Shown: positions 61,623 to 64,000 of the stretch, in pieces
How positions within the stretch are numbered: the stretch's first letter is position 1
Layout: each line of letters begins with the position of its first letter
Source of the DNA: DASVWZ01 sp963715675
GTDB taxonomy: Bacteria; Acidobacteriota; Terriglobia; Terriglobales; Acidobacteriaceae
Direction: 5' to 3'
Length of the DNA: 64,000 bases
Assembly (NCBI GenBank): GCA_963715675.1
Contig: OY970265.1
Coordinates: 186,001-250,000, forward strand
Program-made: the position numbers and the translations under genes
Notes under the pieces: model-generated
What the model was told of the DNA's origin: nothing
Seen by the model: only the letters and a program-made list of their open reading frames with translations
Databases searched by the model: none

Positions 61623-62255
61623 TTACTTCGAGGTCATGACCAGTTCGCCGTTCTCCACATGGATGTCGGAGACGTCGTCGGGCAGCTTCAAGCGGTCGCG
61701 CTGTTCGGCGAGTTTCTTCTGCAGGGCGTCGTTCACCAGCGACACCGGAATGCTCATGTCTCCAACCTTGAACTCGGTTGGCTCAAAGGTTGCGTAGCCG
61801 CCTTTGGAGCTGAGATGTCCGGCAAGCGTGACATATACGGTCTTGCCCGCGATCTGGGTGACGAACTGGCCGCGAGCCACGTCGCCATCAAAGTTGACCT
61901 GGTAATCCTTGACTTCAGGTTCTCCGGGCGCGATGGGGGCGTCGGCGGAAGTTGGAACGGTGGATGGCAGGCCGGCGCCGGCGGGTACGGCGGAGACAGG
62001 AACCGCTCCGGCAGCTTGGGCCAGGGCTGCCCCGACCTCTTCCGAAGTGAAGCGAACCTCTACCGGCGGCTGGCCAGCCTGTTTCGGCTGGTTGAATTCC
62101 TGCAGCTTGCTTTCGAGCGACTCGGTATGGGCTGCGATCGCGGCTGGTGTTTGCGGGGGTGCGACCGGCTGAGGCTTCTTCAAGACGAGCCAGAGGGCAA
62201 GCAGGGAACTGCCCAGCGTTGCGATGCTGATGATGCGGTCGAGCTTCATTTTCAT
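61623..62255 (-). CDS. Membrane-anchored hypothetical protein
   Basis: A 210-residue protein from MKMKLDRIISIATLGSSLL (ATG 62255). An N-terminal TM anchor (IISIATLGSSLLALWLVL) is followed by a Pro/Ala-rich linker and a beta-rich domain (VKDYQVNFDGDVARGQFVTQI, KTVYVTLAGHLSSKGGYATFE, FKVGDMSIPVSLVNDALQKKL). It resembles small lipid-binding-like periplasmic domains, but I recognise no family. Confidence 0.6.
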   Translation of the reverse strand: MKMKLDRIISIATLGSSLLALWLVLKKPQPVAPPQTPAAIAAHTESLESKLQEFNQPKQAGQPPVEVRFTSEEVGAALAQAAGAVPVSAVPAGAGLPSTVPTSADAPIAPGEPEVKDYQVNFDGDVARGQFVTQIAGKTVYVTLAGHLSSKGGYATFEPTEFKVGDMSIPVSLVNDALQKKLAEQRDRLKLPDDVSDIHVENGELVMTSK

Positions 62256-62432
62256 GGTCGGCGAGCCTCCGGACGGTTCATTCCTATGGTAGCCGCGTGG
62301 CGGCCGGGTCTCAGGTGACGGAAGGCACTGACCGGCAGGGTACCCGGAGTCAGCGCTGGGGGGAACCCCTGATTAAGTGTGCTTCTCAGCGCCTCACAGG
62401 GCCTGCGCATCCATGGGCGGTCCGAAACAGAA

Positions 62433-62456
62433 AAGCCCCTTCCGAAGAAGGGGCTT
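62433..62456 (-). terminator. Rho-independent terminator of the TPR lipoprotein gene
   Basis: On the minus strand AAGCCCCTTC-TTCG-GAAGGGGCTTTT, a 10-bp stem with a UUCG tetraloop and a short T-run, 17 bases after the stop. Confidence 0.9.
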
Positions 62457-62472
62457 GGCGGAGAAAAATCAG

Positions 62473-63315
62473 TTACTTGTTGGCAGGCTGGTCGAGCGTG
62501 ATCCCTTGTGCTCCAGGTTGCTTCTCAGCCTTGGCTTTCTTGGTGGCCATGGTCTTGTCGACCCAGTCGTCGGCGGTCTTGAGGTCGGCAGCGCGAGCGG
62601 CCGGATCATCACATTCAATGTCCGCTTTCTCACGGAACATAAGGTTCATGTAGGCCATGGCGTCGTCGTAGTCGGGACGCAGCTCAAGCGCCTTGTTCAG
62701 GACATCGATTCCATCCTGAATATCTGGCGTATTCTTGTCCTTGAGTTCTGCGCAGACTTTCTTCTGCTCTTTGTCTTTCGGGTTGAGGGATTCTTCCGGC
62801 TTCAGACCGAGCTTGGCGCGGGCCTCCATGCGCGGCTGGTAGGTCTGGGTCCAGTCGATCACGCCTACGGAATAGTAGGGCTCGGGATCGTTAGGATCCA
62901 CTTCCGAGGCTTTACGGTAATAAGCCTTGGCGTCGTCAAACCGCTTCATGTTCAGGTAGATGTATGCGATCCCTTTATCGCTGTTGATGGAGGGTTCCTT
63001 GCCGGGATGCGTGTCCAGAACCTTCTTGTACTGTTCGACGGCCTGCTCGCCAACCTGGAGGTTGTCAGGATCGGACACCCCCGGAATGTACTGCTGGGCA
63101 TAGGCGGTGGCCAGATACAGACGGGCCACGACCAAGGCCGGATCCAGCGATACGGCTTGCTGGAAATGGCCGATCGCCTCTTCGTATTTCGCGTTCTTGT
63201 AAGAAGCAACGCCCTTGTTGAGCTGATCCCGTGCTCTCAGCTTGTCGCATCCGGAGCCGGCAAACAGCGCCAGGCCAACCGCCATGATTGCCAAAACTCG
63301 CACGCTATTTTTCAT
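62473..63315 (-). CDS. TPR-repeat lipoprotein
   Basis: A 280-residue protein from MKNSVRVLAIMAVGL (ATG 63315, ribosome-binding site GAGGAG). The lipobox is FAGSGC (Cys 23), so it is anchored by lipid. Three or more TPRs: AKYEEAIGHFQQAVSLDPALVV, KRFDDAKAYYRKASEVDPNDP and DGIDVLNKALELRPDYDDA. Such proteins act as scaffolds at the envelope. The exbD genes lie upstream on the same strand and may be functionally linked (energised transport). Confidence 0.85.
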   Translation of the reverse strand: MKNSVRVLAIMAVGLALFAGSGCDKLRARDQLNKGVASYKNAKYEEAIGHFQQAVSLDPALVVARLYLATAYAQQYIPGVSDPDNLQVGEQAVEQYKKVLDTHPGKEPSINSDKGIAYIYLNMKRFDDAKAYYRKASEVDPNDPEPYYSVGVIDWTQTYQPRMEARAKLGLKPEESLNPKDKEQKKVCAELKDKNTPDIQDGIDVLNKALELRPDYDDAMAYMNLMFREKADIECDDPAARAADLKTADDWVDKTMATKKAKAEKQPGAQGITLDQPANK

Positions 63316-63454
63316 TGCTCTATGAGTCTCCTCCCCGCAACTTTGCAAGTACCGTAACCGGTAAACCACGCGCAGGGTAACCAACGGAGCGCTTTTCGAT
63401 GCCGCTCCCCAACCGATATTCTCGCCGTGCTGCGATGAAACTTCTCTCTACGGC

Positions 63455-63895
63455 TTAACCGCCGGCTTCGATCTTGGCGGTAATCAGGCCGACCTTATCG
63501 ACGCCGGAAGCGTGGGCGATGTCAATGACATTGGCAACGTCCGCGAAGGGCACGTTGTCATCGCCTTTCACGAACATCACTTTCTCGGCGCGGGTTTTGA
63601 AGATGTCGGTCAAACGTCCCTGCAGGCCGTCCCACGTGGTATCTTCCTGGTTGACCTTCAATCCCGGGGCCTGACCCGGCCCACGATCAATCAACTGCAC
63701 CACGATGGTACGATCCGGGGTGACGTTCTTTGGCGCATTGGGCGGCGGAGGCTGCGGTACCAGCGCTTCCAGGCCTTTCGGCGTCAGCGGTGTGATGACC
63801 ATAAAGATGATCAACAACACCAGAAGGACGTCAATCATCGGCGTCATATTAATGTTTGCAATTTGGGACCCACCCGAGCCCACTACCATGGACAT
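63455..63895 (-). CDS. exbD: ExbD/TolR-family biopolymer transport protein
   Basis: A 146-residue protein from MSMVVGSGGSQIANINMTP. NMTPMIDVLLVLLIIFMVITP is the single TM helix with the proton-carrying Asp. The periplasmic domain ends VIDIAHASGVDKVGLIT. It couples proton-motive force to an outer-membrane process with ExbB and a TonB-like partner. A second ExbD precedes it. Confidence 0.9.
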   Translation of the reverse strand: MSMVVGSGGSQIANINMTPMIDVLLVLLIIFMVITPLTPKGLEALVPQPPPPNAPKNVTPDRTIVVQLIDRGPGQAPGLKVNQEDTTWDGLQGRLTDIFKTRAEKVMFVKGDDNVPFADVANVIDIAHASGVDKVGLITAKIEAGG

Positions 63896-63910
63896 AAGAA
63901 ATCTCCTCTA

Positions 63911-64000
63911 CTACTGTCCGCCAGCATGCGGAGGCGGTGCGTTTGTAGACTTCCTCTGATCGGTCAACAGGCCCAACTGATCGACTCCGGCGGCGCGGAC
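63911..64000 (-). CDS. exbD: Second ExbD/TolR protein, C-terminal part
   Basis: The window edge cuts this gene. The 29 visible residues read VRAAGVDQLGLLTDQ, typical of ExbD C-termini, followed by a short tail. The stop is at 63911-63913, 16 bases before the start of the complete exbD. Two tandem exbD genes are common in Acidobacteria. Confidence 0.8.
   Translation of the reverse strand, partial: VRAAGVDQLGLLTDQRKSTNAPPPHAGGQ

Noticed and set aside
62377..63357. Long plus-strand frame, 326 residues
   Set aside because: Antisense to the TPR lipoprotein, which has a lipobox, TPR motifs, ribosome-binding site and terminator. The plus frame has no recognisable domain.

Overview
The window looks like part of an acidobacterial chromosome (Acidobacteriota, Terriglobia/Koribacter-like) carrying a large integrated island. 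The assignment rests on chromosomal genes typical of that group: a GloVer-type tandem-repeat protein, an xanthine-dehydrogenase-type molybdoenzyme operon with a Tat-exported iron-sulfur subunit, DUF2846 and other small secreted proteins, and an ExbD pair. It is inferred from gene content only, not from rRNA.

Region 1 (1-4613) looks like the end of another mobile element. It holds a truncated gene, a DDE transposase, a HEPN-like fragment, small unknown genes and a complete tyrosine recombinase that ends next to an attachment site.

Region 2 (4614-39455) is an integrative island of about 34.8 kb. A 45-bp direct repeat, the 3' part of tRNA-Pro(CGG), bounds it. The intact tRNA is at 39411-39487 and the integrase (38132-39385) lies directly inside it. 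Next to the integrase is a phage- or plasmid-like replication operon (DUF1376 protein, DnaC-like ATPase, small overlapping genes). No capsid, tail or conjugation genes were found. The rest is defence-type cargo: a DUF429 RNase H-fold protein coupled to a PUA-like protein; a DUF4365 protein; a zinc-ribbon/GNAT fusion; an RNase HI; the three-Cys-motif/TcmP pair; a GGDEF protein; a type I restriction-modification operon (hsdR frameshifted) followed by a DCD-domain protein; a DUF2779/DUF2130-type nuclease operon (DUF2779 frameshifted); a serine recombinase beside a long inverted repeat; a Cap15-like membrane protein; an Nmad3-type protein; a SIR2-HerA pair; and a UDG-like/SRAP/nuclease cluster. 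Several genes suggest recognition of modified, deaminated or abasic DNA.

Region 3 (39488-64000) is ordinary chromosome. It carries a 3-hydroxyacyl-CoA dehydrogenase, DUF1697, several small secreted proteins, an IS flanked by CTAG duplications, ubiX, a ChaN-domain protein, larB, DUF302-rpiA, a degenerate HemA-like protein, a c-type cytochrome, the molybdoenzyme operon, a tandem-repeat protein, a peroxiredoxin, a TPR lipoprotein and exbD genes.

The most striking single observation is in the peroxiredoxin (59525-59986). An in-frame UGA sits exactly at the peroxidatic cysteine codon and is followed at the expected distance by a SECIS-like hairpin. It is therefore a probable selenoprotein that ordinary gene calling would split in two.
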